The notes under the pieces were generated by a model. The model did not search any database. It was not told where the DNA came from and was given only the letters and a program-made list of their open reading frames with translations. Of a stretch of DNA of 37,460 nucleotides, positions 17,606 to 26,811 are shown in pieces. Numbering within the stretch: position 1 is the first letter of the stretch; each line of letters opens with the position of its first letter. The position numbers and the translations under genes were made by a program. Location: NCBI GenBank assembly GCA_016744705.1, contig JADGDU010000033.1, positions 1 to 37,460 of the forward strand, written 5' to 3'. Origin of the DNA: Candidatus Krumholzibacteriia bacterium. GTDB taxonomy: Bacteria > Krumholzibacteriota > Krumholzibacteriia > LZORAL124-64-63.

Positions 17606-18682
17606 ATGAAGCCCTTGGTTGTGTTTCTCGTTGCCATTGTATTGTCCTGCTGTCAGGTCCTTGCCGCTGACAACTGCACTCCTTCCCACGCGGTCATTCT
17701 GATCTATCATCACGTGAGTGAGACCACACCTGCTTCCACCAGTGTCACACCCGATATATTCAGGCAGCATCTGGAATTTTTGGATCACCATGGCTTTCGG
17801 GTCATGGCTCTGCCCGAAGTGGTGGAAACATTAAAATCCGGGGATGATTTGCCGGACAGTGTGGTGGTCCTGACCTTTGATGATGGGTACGAATCGGTCT
17901 ACACCGAGGCCTTCCCTCAACTGAAAAAACGGGGTTGGCCCTTCACTGTGTTTGTTTGCCCGGAGAGCATTTCCAGAAGCCGGGGCCCGGTTGTGACCTG
18001 GGATCAATTGCGGGAAATGTCAGCTGCTGGTGCCACGGTGGCCAATCACGGGTTGCGGCATGAATTCATGAATCGTCGCCGTGCTGGTGAAGATCCTAAA
18101 ACCCACAGGTTGCGGCTGGAGTTGGAATTGAAGTTTGCCCAGGAGCTCATTATTGACAACCATCTGGGCCATTCTGAATTGCTGGCCTATCCTTATGGCG
18201 AGTATTCTCCTGATGTGCAAAGTGTCGTGGAAATGCTGGGCTGGACGGCTTTAGGCCAACAGTCGGGAGCCGCGGGAGCAAACAGTGACTTCACCTGTCT
18301 GCCCCGTTTTCCCATGGCCGGGCAGTTTGCCGCTCTGGACAGTTTTGGGGATAAAGTTTCCTGCCTGCCTCTGCCCACAAATATCATGATGACCATGGAT
18401 CCCAATTTGGAGCCGGAATCGGCTGCCACAGAGGCACCCACTTTGACTCTGGTTTTGGAAACTGGATGTTTGGGCTCTTCGGTAGTGAATGCTTTTGCCA
18501 GTGGCCAGGGTCCCATTCCTTGCCAATGGCTGGACAGAGAATCCGGATTCCTGCAGATCCAGGCGCCGAATCCATTGCCAATGGGGCGAAATCGCTATAA
18601 CGTGACAGCTTCAGTTCCGGGGACCAATCGGTGGTATTGGTTCAGTCAGGTGTGGATCGTCGGCCAGGAGCATCAACATTGA
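17606..18682 (+). CDS. Exported NodB-type polysaccharide deacetylase (PgaB-like N-terminal class)
   Basis: The ATG at 17606 is preferred to the one at 17585 because GGAG lies five bases before it and the protein then starts with a signal peptide (MKPLVVFLVAIVLSCCQVLA). The 358-residue protein has the NodB core: YHHVSETTPASTSVT near the N-terminus (the PgaB/IcaB type opening), motif 1 LTFDDGY with D92/D93, and the metal histidines H148 and H152 in ANHGLRHEF. About 100 C-terminal residues form a separate beta-rich module with two cysteines. Known relatives remove N-acetyl groups from cell-surface polysaccharides. It is followed by a translationally coupled glucosaminidase, which suggests action on the same envelope polymer. 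Confidence 0.9.
   Translation: MKPLVVFLVAIVLSCCQVLAADNCTPSHAVILIYHHVSETTPASTSVTPDIFRQHLEFLDHHGFRVMALPEVVETLKSGDDLPDSVVVLTFDDGYESVYTEAFPQLKKRGWPFTVFVCPESISRSRGPVVTWDQLREMSAAGATVANHGLRHEFMNRRRAGEDPKTHRLRLELELKFAQELIIDNHLGHSELLAYPYGEYSPDVQSVVEMLGWTALGQQSGAAGANSDFTCLPRFPMAGQFAALDSFGDKVSCLPLPTNIMMTMDPNLEPESAATEAPTLTLVLETGCLGSSVVNAFASGQGPIPCQWLDRESGFLQIQAPNPLPMGRNRYNVTASVPGTNRWYWFSQVWIVGQEHQH
18666..18681 (+). promoter_or_regulatory. Ribosome site and TTGA stop-start overlap coupling deacetylase to glucosaminidase
   Basis: AGGAG (18666-18670) lies eight bases before a TTG at 18679. That TTG overlaps the deacetylase TGA stop as TTGA, so termination of one gene positions ribosomes for the next. Confidence 0.75.
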
Positions 18683-19509
18683 TTCGTCACCAATTGATCA
18701 TTCCTCTGTTGAGTGTTACGGCCCTGTTGGCACTGGTTCTGTTTTTTATTCCTTCTGAGGATCTGCCCAAAGAAAGTTGTCCTCTTATTCTGGACTACGA
18801 GGAAGAGGAGGATCTTCCTTTACCTGACTTTGCGAGTGTCCAGAATATTCGCCAGCGGAAAATTGTGTTTTTTGAATATATGATGCCCATGGTCCAATTT
18901 GAGAATCGCCGCCTGGCAAGCATTCGCCAGCGCTTGGTTTATATTCAGGAACATATCCGAAACGAGCGTGAGTTGGATGCTCATGACCGGGCCTTCTTTG
19001 AAAATGTTTTGGTTGAATTTCGGCTGGCAGAAAAGAACCTGACAGAGGCTAAACTCTGGCTTTCGCTATTTCAGCGAGTTGATGAAATTCCTGAGGCCCT
19101 GGTCCTGGTTCAGGCGGCCAATGAATCCGCTTGGGGAACATCCCGCTTTGCCCATGAAGGCAACAATCTCTTTGGCCAGTGGTGCTTTGTGCCTGGCTGC
19201 GGCATGGTGCCCGAAGGTCGCGCTCCGGGGGACACTCACGAAGTGGCCACTTTTGACAGTGTGGCGCATTCGGTGGCTGCGTACATGCGCAACCTGAATT
19301 CCGGTTTTGCTTACGATCAATTGCGGGGTATCCGAGACCAATTGCGGAAAGATGGGCATCCTGTCACCGCATCCAAACTGGCTGTGGGCTTAACGAGATA
19401 TTCCCAACGCGGTGAAGAGTACGTCAGTGAACTCCTGGCTATGCTGAGAGTGAACACTCCTATTATTGATAAGATCAGGTCCCAGGGGCCCGACAAACCA
19501 GAGGCTTGA
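18679..19509 (+). CDS. Bax-like membrane-anchored glucosaminidase
   Basis: The 276-residue protein starts at a TTG overlapping the upstream stop. A signal anchor (LIIPLLSVTALLALVLFFI) places the enzyme in the periplasm. A charged linker and helical region lead to the catalytic core: LVLVQAANESAWGTSRFA with the likely general acid E149, then GNNLFGQWCFVPGCGMVP with two cysteines, and FDSVAHSVAAYMRNLNS. This is the pattern of E. coli Bax and the glucosaminidase (GH73) family, which cleave N-acetylglucosamine linkages in peptidoglycan. The residue and class assignments follow from the family. metH begins four bases after its stop. Confidence 0.88.
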   Translation: MIRHQLIIPLLSVTALLALVLFFIPSEDLPKESCPLILDYEEEEDLPLPDFASVQNIRQRKIVFFEYMMPMVQFENRRLASIRQRLVYIQEHIRNERELDAHDRAFFENVLVEFRLAEKNLTEAKLWLSLFQRVDEIPEALVLVQAANESAWGTSRFAHEGNNLFGQWCFVPGCGMVPEGRAPGDTHEVATFDSVAHSVAAYMRNLNSGFAYDQLRGIRDQLRKDGHPVTASKLAVGLTRYSQRGEEYVSELLAMLRVNTPIIDKIRSQGPDKPEA

Positions 19510-19513
19510 GATC

Positions 19514-22500
19514 ATGTTACGGCTGACCCGAAAACTCCTCAGTGATATTGCCGCCCAGCGTATTCTAATTCTGGATGGGGCCATGGGCACCATGATTCAG
19601 GGGTATGGCCTGGGCGAGTCCGATTTTCGCGGCGAATTACTGGCCGATCACCCCGTAGATTTGAAGGGTAATAACGATCTGCTGTGCCTGACTCGTCCCG
19701 ATGTCATCAGTGAAATCCACCGGGAGTATCTGGCCGCCGGTGCGGACATCATCACCACCAATACTTTTAATGGTACTTCCGTTGCCCAGAGTGATTATCA
19801 AACCACTCACCTGGTGCGTGATATCAATGTGGCCGCGGCCCGGTTGGCCCGTGAGGCTGCTGATGAAATCACCAAGCAGAATCCTGATCGCCCGCGTTTT
19901 GTAGCGGGCAGTTTGGCGCCCACCAACCGCACCTGCTCCATCAGCCCAGATGTGAACGACCCCGGCCTGCGTAATATTACTTTCAACGATTTGGTCGTTG
20001 CCTATGGTGAAGAAGCCGAGGCTTTGTTGGACGGTGGTGCCGACTTTCTCATGATCGAAACAGTGTTCGATCCTCTGAATGCCAAAGCGGCTGTGTTTGC
20101 CTGCCGCCGCCTCATGCGCCAACGAGGTTTACAGAAGATGCCCCTCTGGATTTCCGGTACCATTACCGATGCCAGCGGGCGCACCCTTACCGGCCAGACG
20201 CCAGCGGCGTTTTGGACCAGCATGCGGCATGCCGACGCGTCAGTCTTTGGACTGAACTGTGCCCTGGGCGCCACGGCCATGCGTCCCTTTTTGGAAGAAG
20301 TGTCCTTTCATGCCGATACCTTGGTTTCGGTTCATCCCAACGCCGGCTTGCCCAACGAGCTTGGCGGCTATGATGAAACGCCCGAGCAAATGGCGGACAT
20401 TCTGGCGGAATTTGCCAGCACAGGATTGCTGAACATTGCCGGTGGTTGTTGCGGGACCAAACCCGAGTATATCCAGGCTTTTGATAAGGCCCTCAAGGGC
20501 ATCAAACCCCGCCAGATTCCCCAGCGTAAACCAGGGACCTGGATGGCGGGCCTCGAGCCTCTGAATATTACCAACGACAGCTTGTTTGTGAATGTAGGCG
20601 AACGCACCAATGTGGCGGGCAGCCGAAAGTTTGCTCGGCTGATCAAAGAGAACAAATTGGAAGAAGCCCTGGAAGTGGGGCGCCGTCAGGTCAGGGGTGG
20701 AGCCCAAATTGTGGACGTCAATATGGACGATGCCATGCTGGATTCGGTGGTTGCCATGGGGGACTTCCTGAATGTCCTGGCCAGTGACCCTGAAGTGTCC
20801 CGAGTTCCGGTGATGATCGATTCCAGCCGCTGGGAAGTTCTGGAAGCGGGACTGCAGCGGATCCAGGGTAAAGGTGTGGTCAACTCCATCAGCCTCAAGG
20901 ATGGCGAAGAAGAGTTTCGTAAACGAGCCCGTCTGGTTCAGGATTACGGTGCAGCCGCTATCGTCATGGCTTTCGATGAAAAGGGGCAAGCTGACACCCT
21001 GGAACGCAGGGTGGCCATATGCCAAAGAGCCTACGACATCCTGGTCCAGGAAGAAGGCTGGTATCCCGGGGATATCATTTTCGATCCCAATGTTTTTGCC
21101 GTGGCTACCGGACTGCCCGAACACGATGCCTACGCATTGGATTTCATCGAGGCCTGCAAGCAAATTAAAATCCACATGCCCGGTGCCCTCATCAGTGGAG
21201 GCATCAGCAACCTGAGTTTCAGCTTCCGGGGCAATGATACGGTGCGCGAGGCCATGCATTCGGTGTTCCTCTACCACGCCATCTCCGCTGGTCTGGATAT
21301 GGGCATTGTGAATGCCGGGCAGCTGGCTGTTTATGCAGAGATTGATCCGGAGTTGCTTGAAGCCGTGGAAGATGTTGTTCTCAACCGTAAGCCCGGAGGC
21401 ACCGATCGCTTGATCGAACTGGCCACCCGTACGGTGGGCAAGAAAAGTGCGCGCAAAGAGGATCTGTCCTGGCGGGAAAATTCGGTGGCCCAGCGTTTGG
21501 ACCATGCCCTACTCACCGGCGATTCAAATTTTATTGAAGAGGACACTCTCGAATCTTTGAATGAATTGCAAAGCCCCCTGCGAGTCATTGAAGGTCCTTT
21601 GATGGATGGCATGAACCACGTGGGCGAGTTATTCGGTGCCGGAAAAATGTTTCTGCCCCAGGTGATTCGTTCGGCCAGAGTGATGAAAAAAGCGGTGGCT
21701 GTCCTGGATCCCTATTTGGAAGCTCTGGATGATGGCAAGGGGAGCAACGCGGGCACGGTGTTGATGGCCACGGTTAAAGGTGACGTGCATGATATAGGCA
21801 AGAACATTGTCTCGGTGGTGATGGGTTGTAACAACTACCAGATCATTGATCTGGGGGTGATGGTGCCCATGGATAAAATCATCGCCACAGCCATCGCCGA
21901 GAAGGTGGATGTTGTGGGCCTCAGTGGTCTTATCACCCCTTCACTGACGGAGATGGAACAGGTTGCTGACCAAATGCAACGCGCCGGTTTGAAGGTGCCT
22001 CTGCTCATTGGTGGCGCCACAACCAGCCGGCTGCACACGGCAGTGAAAATTGCGCCCTTTTATGAACCGGGCGTCTATTATGTGAAAGATGCTTCCAAGG
22101 CTGTGGCCATGTTGAGCACCTTGTTGAACCCTGAGCAAGGCCCCATTCTGGCCCAGAGCACACGGGTGGAATATGCTGAAATTCGGGCTAAAAGAGAGGC
22201 CGACCAGCAACGCCGTCCTTTGCGTTCTCTGGCTGACGCCCGTTCGCGGCGCCAGACTTTGGACTTCCAAACTCACCCACCGGTACCGCCCCGGACCCCG
22301 GGCTTGCAGGTGCTGGATGAATTGGACCTCAATGAGTTGAGAAAGTTCATCGACTGGACCCCGTTCTTTCACACCTGGCAACTGCCGGGGACTTACCCGA
22401 GGATCTTCGAAAACCCTGAGGCAGGGCCCGAAGCCCAGCGTCTGTATGACAATGCCAATACCATGCTAGACGATTTGATCGCCGGGAAAAAGCTCCAGGC

Positions 22501-23188
22501 CCGAGCGGTTCTGGGCGTATTTCCTGCGGCTGCCGATGGTGACGACTTGGTTTTCTATACCGATGAGACCCGCACCCAGGAGCTTTCACGGGTTCCATTC
22601 CTGCGCCAGCAGAGGTTGAGTAAAACGAGCCGACCCAATAAAAGTTTGGTGGATTATGTTGCTACCTCAGATAGCGGAATTCCTGATTGGGCGGGTGCTT
22701 TTGCCTGCACTGCCGGATTGGGTGCAGCCAAACTGGCCGAAGAATATAAAGCGGCTGGGGATGACTACCGGGCCATTCTGGTTAAAGCCGTGGCCGACCG
22801 CCTGGCCGAAGCCTGCGCCGAGTGGTTGCACCTGCAAGTGCGCCGGCAGGTGTGGGGCTATGCTGCTGAGGAGGCCGACTCCATCGATTTGATCAAAGAG
22901 CAATACCAAGGCATCAGGCCGGCGCCGGGTTATCCCGCCTGCCCGGATCACTTTGCGAAAAAAGCACTCTTCGCTTTGCTTGGGGTGGAAAATAACATTG
23001 GCATGAGCCTGACTGAGAGCTGCGCCATGGAGCCAGCGGCTTCCGTCAGTGGATGGTATTTCAGCCATCCAGAGGCTCGGTATTTTGGCATTGGCCGCCT
23101 TGGTGCAGATCAAGTGGCCGATTACGCCCAACGTTGCAATATCAGTGAAGAAGAGTCGGCCCGTTGGCTGGCTGCCCATATCGACTGA
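19514..23188 (+). CDS. metH: Cobalamin-dependent methionine synthase, full four-module form
   Basis: The ATG at 19514 gives 1224 residues, nearly the E. coli length. Module 1 (about 1-325) binds homocysteine and zinc through C249 (GLNCALGA), C312 and C313 (GGCCGT). Module 2 (about 355-620) is the pterin-binding barrel (NVGERTNVAGSRKFARLI). Module 3 (about 650-890) binds cobalamin, with the cobalt ligand H759 in DVHDIGKN, the same number as in E. coli, and GLSGLITPSL downstream. Module 4 (about 920-1224) is the reactivation domain binding S-adenosylmethionine (RPAPGYPACPDH). It transfers the methyl group of 5-methyltetrahydrofolate to homocysteine. metF follows 19 bases on. No cobalamin or SAM riboswitch precedes it, as the gap to the upstream gene is only four bases. 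Confidence 0.97.
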   Translation: MLRLTRKLLSDIAAQRILILDGAMGTMIQGYGLGESDFRGELLADHPVDLKGNNDLLCLTRPDVISEIHREYLAAGADIITTNTFNGTSVAQSDYQTTHLVRDINVAAARLAREAADEITKQNPDRPRFVAGSLAPTNRTCSISPDVNDPGLRNITFNDLVVAYGEEAEALLDGGADFLMIETVFDPLNAKAAVFACRRLMRQRGLQKMPLWISGTITDASGRTLTGQTPAAFWTSMRHADASVFGLNCALGATAMRPFLEEVSFHADTLVSVHPNAGLPNELGGYDETPEQMADILAEFASTGLLNIAGGCCGTKPEYIQAFDKALKGIKPRQIPQRKPGTWMAGLEPLNITNDSLFVNVGERTNVAGSRKFARLIKENKLEEALEVGRRQVRGGAQIVDVNMDDAMLDSVVAMGDFLNVLASDPEVSRVPVMIDSSRWEVLEAGLQRIQGKGVVNSISLKDGEEEFRKRARLVQDYGAAAIVMAFDEKGQADTLERRVAICQRAYDILVQEEGWYPGDIIFDPNVFAVATGLPEHDAYALDFIEACKQIKIHMPGALISGGISNLSFSFRGNDTVREAMHSVFLYHAISAGLDMGIVNAGQLAVYAEIDPELLEAVEDVVLNRKPGGTDRLIELATRTVGKKSARKEDLSWRENSVAQRLDHALLTGDSNFIEEDTLESLNELQSPLRVIEGPLMDGMNHVGELFGAGKMFLPQVIRSARVMKKAVAVLDPYLEALDDGKGSNAGTVLMATVKGDVHDIGKNIVSVVMGCNNYQIIDLGVMVPMDKIIATAIAEKVDVVGLSGLITPSLTEMEQVADQMQRAGLKVPLLIGGATTSRLHTAVKIAPFYEPGVYYVKDASKAVAMLSTLLNPEQGPILAQSTRVEYAEIRAKREADQQRRPLRSLADARSRRQTLDFQTHPPVPPRTPGLQVLDELDLNELRKFIDWTPFFHTWQLPGTYPRIFENPEAGPEAQRLYDNANTMLDDLIAGKKLQARAVLGVFPAAADGDDLVFYTDETRTQELSRVPFLRQQRLSKTSRPNKSLVDYVATSDSGIPDWAGAFACTAGLGAAKLAEEYKAAGDDYRAILVKAVADRLAEACAEWLHLQVRRQVWGYAAEEADSIDLIKEQYQGIRPAPGYPACPDHFAKKALFALLGVENNIGMSLTESCAMEPAASVSGWYFSHPEARYFGIGRLGADQVADYAQRCNISEEESARWLAAHID

Positions 23189-23207
23189 CCACAGACAAGG
23201 ATCGACC

Positions 23208-24152
23208 ATGCACGTCACAGAACATCTTGACCGGGCCGAACGCACGCTTTTCAGTTTTGAAATCATTCCACCGCCCCGGGGAAAAACTGTGCGTGATATC
23301 ATCGATATCGTGGAGCAAATTGCTCATGTGGACCCGCCCTTTATTGATGTGACCAGCCACATGGCCGAAGCTGTGTATGAAGAACTGAGTGATGGCTCCA
23401 TCAAGCGCCGAGTGCGCAAAAAACGACCCGGTACCATTAGCATCTGTGGCATCATTCAAAACCGTTACGGTATTGAAACTGTGCCGCATCTTCTGTGCGC
23501 GGGATTCACTCGGGAAGAAACTGAAGATGCCATCATCGAGTTGAACTATTTGGGTATTGAAAACGTATTGGCCATCCGCGGAGATCAAAGCAACTACACG
23601 AAAATTGTTCGCGATGGGCGCACCCGAAATATTTACGCCAAAGATTTGGTGAGCCAGTTGGTGGATTTGCGTGAAGCCAATTTCCTGGAAAACATAGCCA
23701 ACAGCGAGGCCATCAATTTCTGCGTGGGCGTGGGAGGGTATCCGGAAAAGCATGTGGAATCCCCCAATTTCAAAACCGACTTGAAACACCTGAAGGCAAA
23801 GGTTGAGGCCGGCGCCGACTATATCGTCACTCAGATGTTCTTCGACAATTCAGTGTTCATGGAATATGTGCGCAAATGCCGGGAAGCGGGCATAACAGTG
23901 CCCATCATTCCCGGCCTGAAGCCTATCGACAATGTGCGGCAACTGACCACCTTGCCCAAGCATTTCCATATCTCACTGCCGGATGACCTGGTAGACGAAA
24001 TTACGGAATCGCCCAAGCATGTGAAGGAAATCGGCAAAAACTGGACCAGCAAACAGTTGGCAGGTTTGATGAATTCCGGTATGGAATGCATTCATTTCTA
24101 TGTGATGAACAACGCCGCTGCCACGGTGGAGATCATCAAAGGTGTGGGCTGA
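23208..24152 (+). CDS. metF: 5,10-methylenetetrahydrofolate reductase, Bacteroidota-like form
   Basis: The ATG at 23208 (AAGG seven bases before it) gives 314 residues. The protein is a TIM-barrel flavoprotein: LFSFEIIPPPRG supplies the catalytic Glu near residue 20, NVLAIRGDQSNY binds flavin and folate, and GADYIVTQMFFDN and VPIIPGLKP are family signatures. The N-terminal wording (IPPPRGKTVRDI, PPFIDVTSHMAE) is closer to the Bacteroidota type than to E. coli MetF, which has FFPP. It makes the 5-methyltetrahydrofolate used by the MetH encoded just upstream. The real start lies downstream of the metH stop; the longer frame overlapping metH is not supported. Confidence 0.95.
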   Translation: MHVTEHLDRAERTLFSFEIIPPPRGKTVRDIIDIVEQIAHVDPPFIDVTSHMAEAVYEELSDGSIKRRVRKKRPGTISICGIIQNRYGIETVPHLLCAGFTREETEDAIIELNYLGIENVLAIRGDQSNYTKIVRDGRTRNIYAKDLVSQLVDLREANFLENIANSEAINFCVGVGGYPEKHVESPNFKTDLKHLKAKVEAGADYIVTQMFFDNSVFMEYVRKCREAGITVPIIPGLKPIDNVRQLTTLPKHFHISLPDDLVDEITESPKHVKEIGKNWTSKQLAGLMNSGMECIHFYVMNNAAATVEIIKGVG

Positions 24153-24157
24153 TCTAA

Positions 24158-24880
24158 TCAGTCGTGCAAGCCGGCGGCTGCATCTGCGGCCACGGCTTGC
24201 TTGACGGCTTTACGCATCCAAATTCCGCCCCCGATCACTACAATTATAGGTAGCAAGAGCGCCGGCAAAACCAAGGCGTCGTGTCCTTGGGTGCGGGCGT
24301 AGTCCGTGACGAACAGGCCAAAGTTGAATGTTCCATGCAACACCACGGCCAACAGCAATCCCCCTTTGATGCCGGGACCTTTGCCATCAAACCGATGCTT
24401 GGCAGCATAGTACCCCATCAGCCCGGTGAAAATGGCGTGGGCTGGCACCGAAAACAGGGCGCGCAGGGTGAAGATGATAAGAAGTGAACCCAGGTTTTGG
24501 GCCCCCGCCAGGTAGCCGATATTCTCCAGCAGGGCAAAACCCAATCCGGCATAGGCACCATAGACCAGTCCATCAAGACGTTCATCAAACTCAGGCTTTT
24601 TCCAGGCATGGCGCATGATGACCATGAGCTTACCTGATTCTTCCACCAGTGCTGCCACAATGAACGACGTATAAAAACTGTACCAATAACCTGGTGCAGA
24701 CGGTCCAAAATATGTGGCCACCCCTTGGACAATGACCACCGGTATGGCCACAAGAGCCCCCATGAGAGCCACCTTAACTAAAGTCTTCATGGGCTCAGGG
24801 CGAGCGCGATCCCAGCGCCGGACAATAAACATTCCGATGAGGGCGGGGATGGCCCCTAATAAAGGTAAAAACAAATTCAA
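24158..24880 (-). CDS. PrsW-family intramembrane protease
   Basis: The 240-residue protein has seven or eight hydrophobic segments and the PrsW motifs: VAALVEESGKL (E80/E81), FALLENIGYL (E119), VPAHAIFTGLMGY (H148) and VVLHGTFNF (H182). Family members (Bacillus PrsW cleaves an anti-sigma factor) cut substrates within the membrane; the substrate here is unknown. The start is a TTG with AAGGAG upstream. It is divergent from the REC-GGDEF-EAL gene, and a good promoter (24948-24920) serves it. It converges on metF with only five bases between the stop codons. The symbol prsW is withheld because orthology cannot be judged. Confidence 0.88.
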   Translation of the reverse strand: MNLFLPLLGAIPALIGMFIVRRWDRARPEPMKTLVKVALMGALVAIPVVIVQGVATYFGPSAPGYWYSFYTSFIVAALVEESGKLMVIMRHAWKKPEFDERLDGLVYGAYAGLGFALLENIGYLAGAQNLGSLLIIFTLRALFSVPAHAIFTGLMGYYAAKHRFDGKGPGIKGGLLLAVVLHGTFNFGLFVTDYARTQGHDALVLPALLLPIIVVIGGGIWMRKAVKQAVAADAAAGLHD

Positions 24881-24904
24881 CCTAAACTCTCCTTAATAAT
24901 GGGG

Positions 24905-24934
24905 TTACAGATAGATCGTATTATAGCCTATAAT
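24905..24934 (+). promoter_or_regulatory. Possible promoter of the REC-GGDEF-EAL gene
   Basis: A perfect -10 TATAAT (24929-24934) with TTACAG 18 bases upstream. It is back-to-back with the minus-strand promoter for the PrsW-like gene. Confidence 0.45.
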
Positions 24935-24948
24935 TTATATCTCTACAA
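24920..24948 (-). promoter_or_regulatory. Promoter of the PrsW-like gene
   Basis: Minus-strand TTGTAG (24948-24943), 17 bases, TATAAT (24925-24920), about 40 bases before the TTG start. Its -10 lies four bases from the -10 of the opposite promoter, so the two cannot be occupied at once. Confidence 0.55.
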
Positions 24949-25047
24949 AACTCTATCTCAATAGTTGTTGCAAGACCGTGATGAACGATGTAAATTTCGG
25001 CGTGGAGGGAGGCTTATAGCGCCCGGTTGCAAGGATGCAATCTTGGT

Positions 25048-26811
25048 ATGTCGCCTGAAGGGATTCAACAAGCGCCTATGGCTTCAGAAACGCAAGTACG
25101 CCGTATACTCTTGCTGCACGATGACCAGAAAGTGGTCAACGTCGTGGGCGGGCTTCTATCATCTCTGCGACGCCCCCGGCATCTCGTCGCCCATTACCAA
25201 CACCTCATTGACGGCTTAACTTATTTGATGGTCAACCCCGTGGACCTTGTCCTGGTGGGCCCCGGACCGGCCGATGTGGATCAGTTGGGCGCGGTTCAGA
25301 AAATCAGTGCCGCCCATCCGGATATTCCCATCATTTCCCTTCTTGAAAAAGCCAATCCCGAACGCTCTTTCCTGCTCCAGGAAAAAGGTTCGGCCGATTG
25401 TCTCAGCCTCGATGAATTGCATCCTGGTTTGTGGGAGCGCTCTTTAAATTTCTGCCTGCGGGAGTTGAAGCTGGTCAATGAGTTGGCTTCAGCTACAGCC
25501 CGTATGGATTGGATGCTGAACACAGACTCTCTCACGGGATTGCTCAATCGCAAGGGCATGGAGAAAGCTACTCTGGAGAGCCTTTCTCATGCACGAGACA
25601 ATGATTGTGATTTGCAGATCATGTTGGTTGATCTGGACGAGTTCACGCGCATCAACTCCACCTTGGGCCATGGCGTGGGAGATCTGGTGCTGATCGCCGC
25701 GGGCCGGCGCATATGCGAACTGGTCGGACCCAATGACCATGTGGGGCGTGTGGGAACCGATCGTTTCATTGTCGTGCTGGAGGATGCCTGCGGGGAGGAC
25801 GCTGCCATCCTGGCTGAAAAAATCAGGTTGGCCATCACCCGCGATGTCATCCAGGCAGGGGATCATTCTTTGGTCACCACGGCCAGTCTTGGGGTGACGG
25901 CCGTATCTCGTTCCTCCATCAGTTTTGACGAAGTTCTGGCCCAGGCTCACTTTGTTTTGCAGCGCAGTAAGTTGAAGGGAAAAAATCGGGTCTCCAGGGC
26001 CAGCAGTATCGCCGATGTTCAGTTGATCAAGCCGGTGGAGGTGGGCCCCGATATGACCCGGGCCCTTCTGCGCGGCAACGTGCTGGAAGTGTTCAGCCAG
26101 CCCATTGTGAATCTTCTGGATGGCCGCATCGTCTCCCAGGAGATGTTGATCCGCGGTCCAGCAGGACCGTTGCACTCGCCCGACGCATTGTTCCGCTACT
26201 GTCAGGAAAAAGACATCCTCTCGGCAGTTGATCTGCGGTGCTTGAAAAAGTGCGCCCAAGTGGCCGGGGTCACTGCTACCGGAACCTCGCCTCGTTACCA
26301 TGTCAATATCATGCCCGCCACCCTGTTGCAAACACCGGTGGATGAACTGATTCGTGTCCTGCAGGTCAATGGCGATTATGGTCATTGCTGCCTGGAATTG
26401 AGCGAACAACAACTCTTGGGTGACCCCGCCGTATTGCTGCCCCGGGTGCGCTCCATTCAGGAAGCGGGCATCCGCATTGCCATCGATGATGTGGGCTACG
26501 GCATGAGCCATCTGGAGAACTTGCTCATGCTCAACCCCCAGGTGATGAAAGTGGACAAGCGGTTGGTCATTGGCCTGGCTGGGGATGAAGAAATGCGCCA
26601 CACCTTGGCTCGTTTGCTGAAAATAGCCGATGTGCTGGGGGCTGAAGTGGTGGCTGAAGGCATTGAAGATGCCGATGATTACCGGATTCTGCTGGAGATG
26701 GGTGTGCGTTTCGGTCAGGGTTATTTGTTCGGAATGCCCAAGGCTTGCGTGGCCCCTATGCTCAAATCCCTCCCAGGAGATGATGAACAAGGGGCCAGAG
26801 CCGAAGCCTGA
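25048..26811 (+). CDS. Composite signalling protein: pseudo-receiver, degenerate GGDEF and EAL
   Basis: Residues are numbered from the ATG at 25048 (587 in all); TTG 25027 and ATG 25078 are also possible. Residues 15-130 look like a receiver, but the acceptor strand reads DLVLVGPGPAD with no Asp. The diguanylate cyclase domain (about 150-310) has TDSLTGLLNRKGME and VDLDEFTRINSTLGH, yet its signature is GTDRF (236-240) instead of GGDEF, so cyclase activity is not expected; no RxxD inhibitory site is visible. The EAL domain (about 330-575) keeps most metal residues: E365 (QEMLIRG for EALLR), N in HVNIMP, E in LELSEQ, AIDDVGYGMSHL, VVAEGIED and GQGYLFGMP. It is plausibly an active cyclic-di-GMP phosphodiesterase. 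The stop abuts the stop of hutH. Confidence 0.88.
   Translation: MSPEGIQQAPMASETQVRRILLLHDDQKVVNVVGGLLSSLRRPRHLVAHYQHLIDGLTYLMVNPVDLVLVGPGPADVDQLGAVQKISAAHPDIPIISLLEKANPERSFLLQEKGSADCLSLDELHPGLWERSLNFCLRELKLVNELASATARMDWMLNTDSLTGLLNRKGMEKATLESLSHARDNDCDLQIMLVDLDEFTRINSTLGHGVGDLVLIAAGRRICELVGPNDHVGRVGTDRFIVVLEDACGEDAAILAEKIRLAITRDVIQAGDHSLVTTASLGVTAVSRSSISFDEVLAQAHFVLQRSKLKGKNRVSRASSIADVQLIKPVEVGPDMTRALLRGNVLEVFSQPIVNLLDGRIVSQEMLIRGPAGPLHSPDALFRYCQEKDILSAVDLRCLKKCAQVAGVTATGTSPRYHVNIMPATLLQTPVDELIRVLQVNGDYGHCCLELSEQQLLGDPAVLLPRVRSIQEAGIRIAIDDVGYGMSHLENLLMLNPQVMKVDKRLVIGLAGDEEMRHTLARLLKIADVLGAEVVAEGIEDADDYRILLEMGVRFGQGYLFGMPKACVAPMLKSLPGDDEQGARAEA

Noticed and set aside
20240..21505. Minus-strand open frame of 421 codons inside metH
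   Set aside because: metH motifs run without a break across the region; the reverse translation is low in motif content.
24961..25047. Cyclic-di-GMP riboswitch before the REC-GGDEF-EAL gene
   Set aside because: I looked for the class I core pattern and did not find it; only a small TTGCA/TGCAA repeat is present.
25489..26790. Minus-strand open frame of 433 codons inside the REC-GGDEF-EAL gene
   Set aside because: Shadow of a clearly recognised gene; rich in His/Gln as typical for reverse frames.
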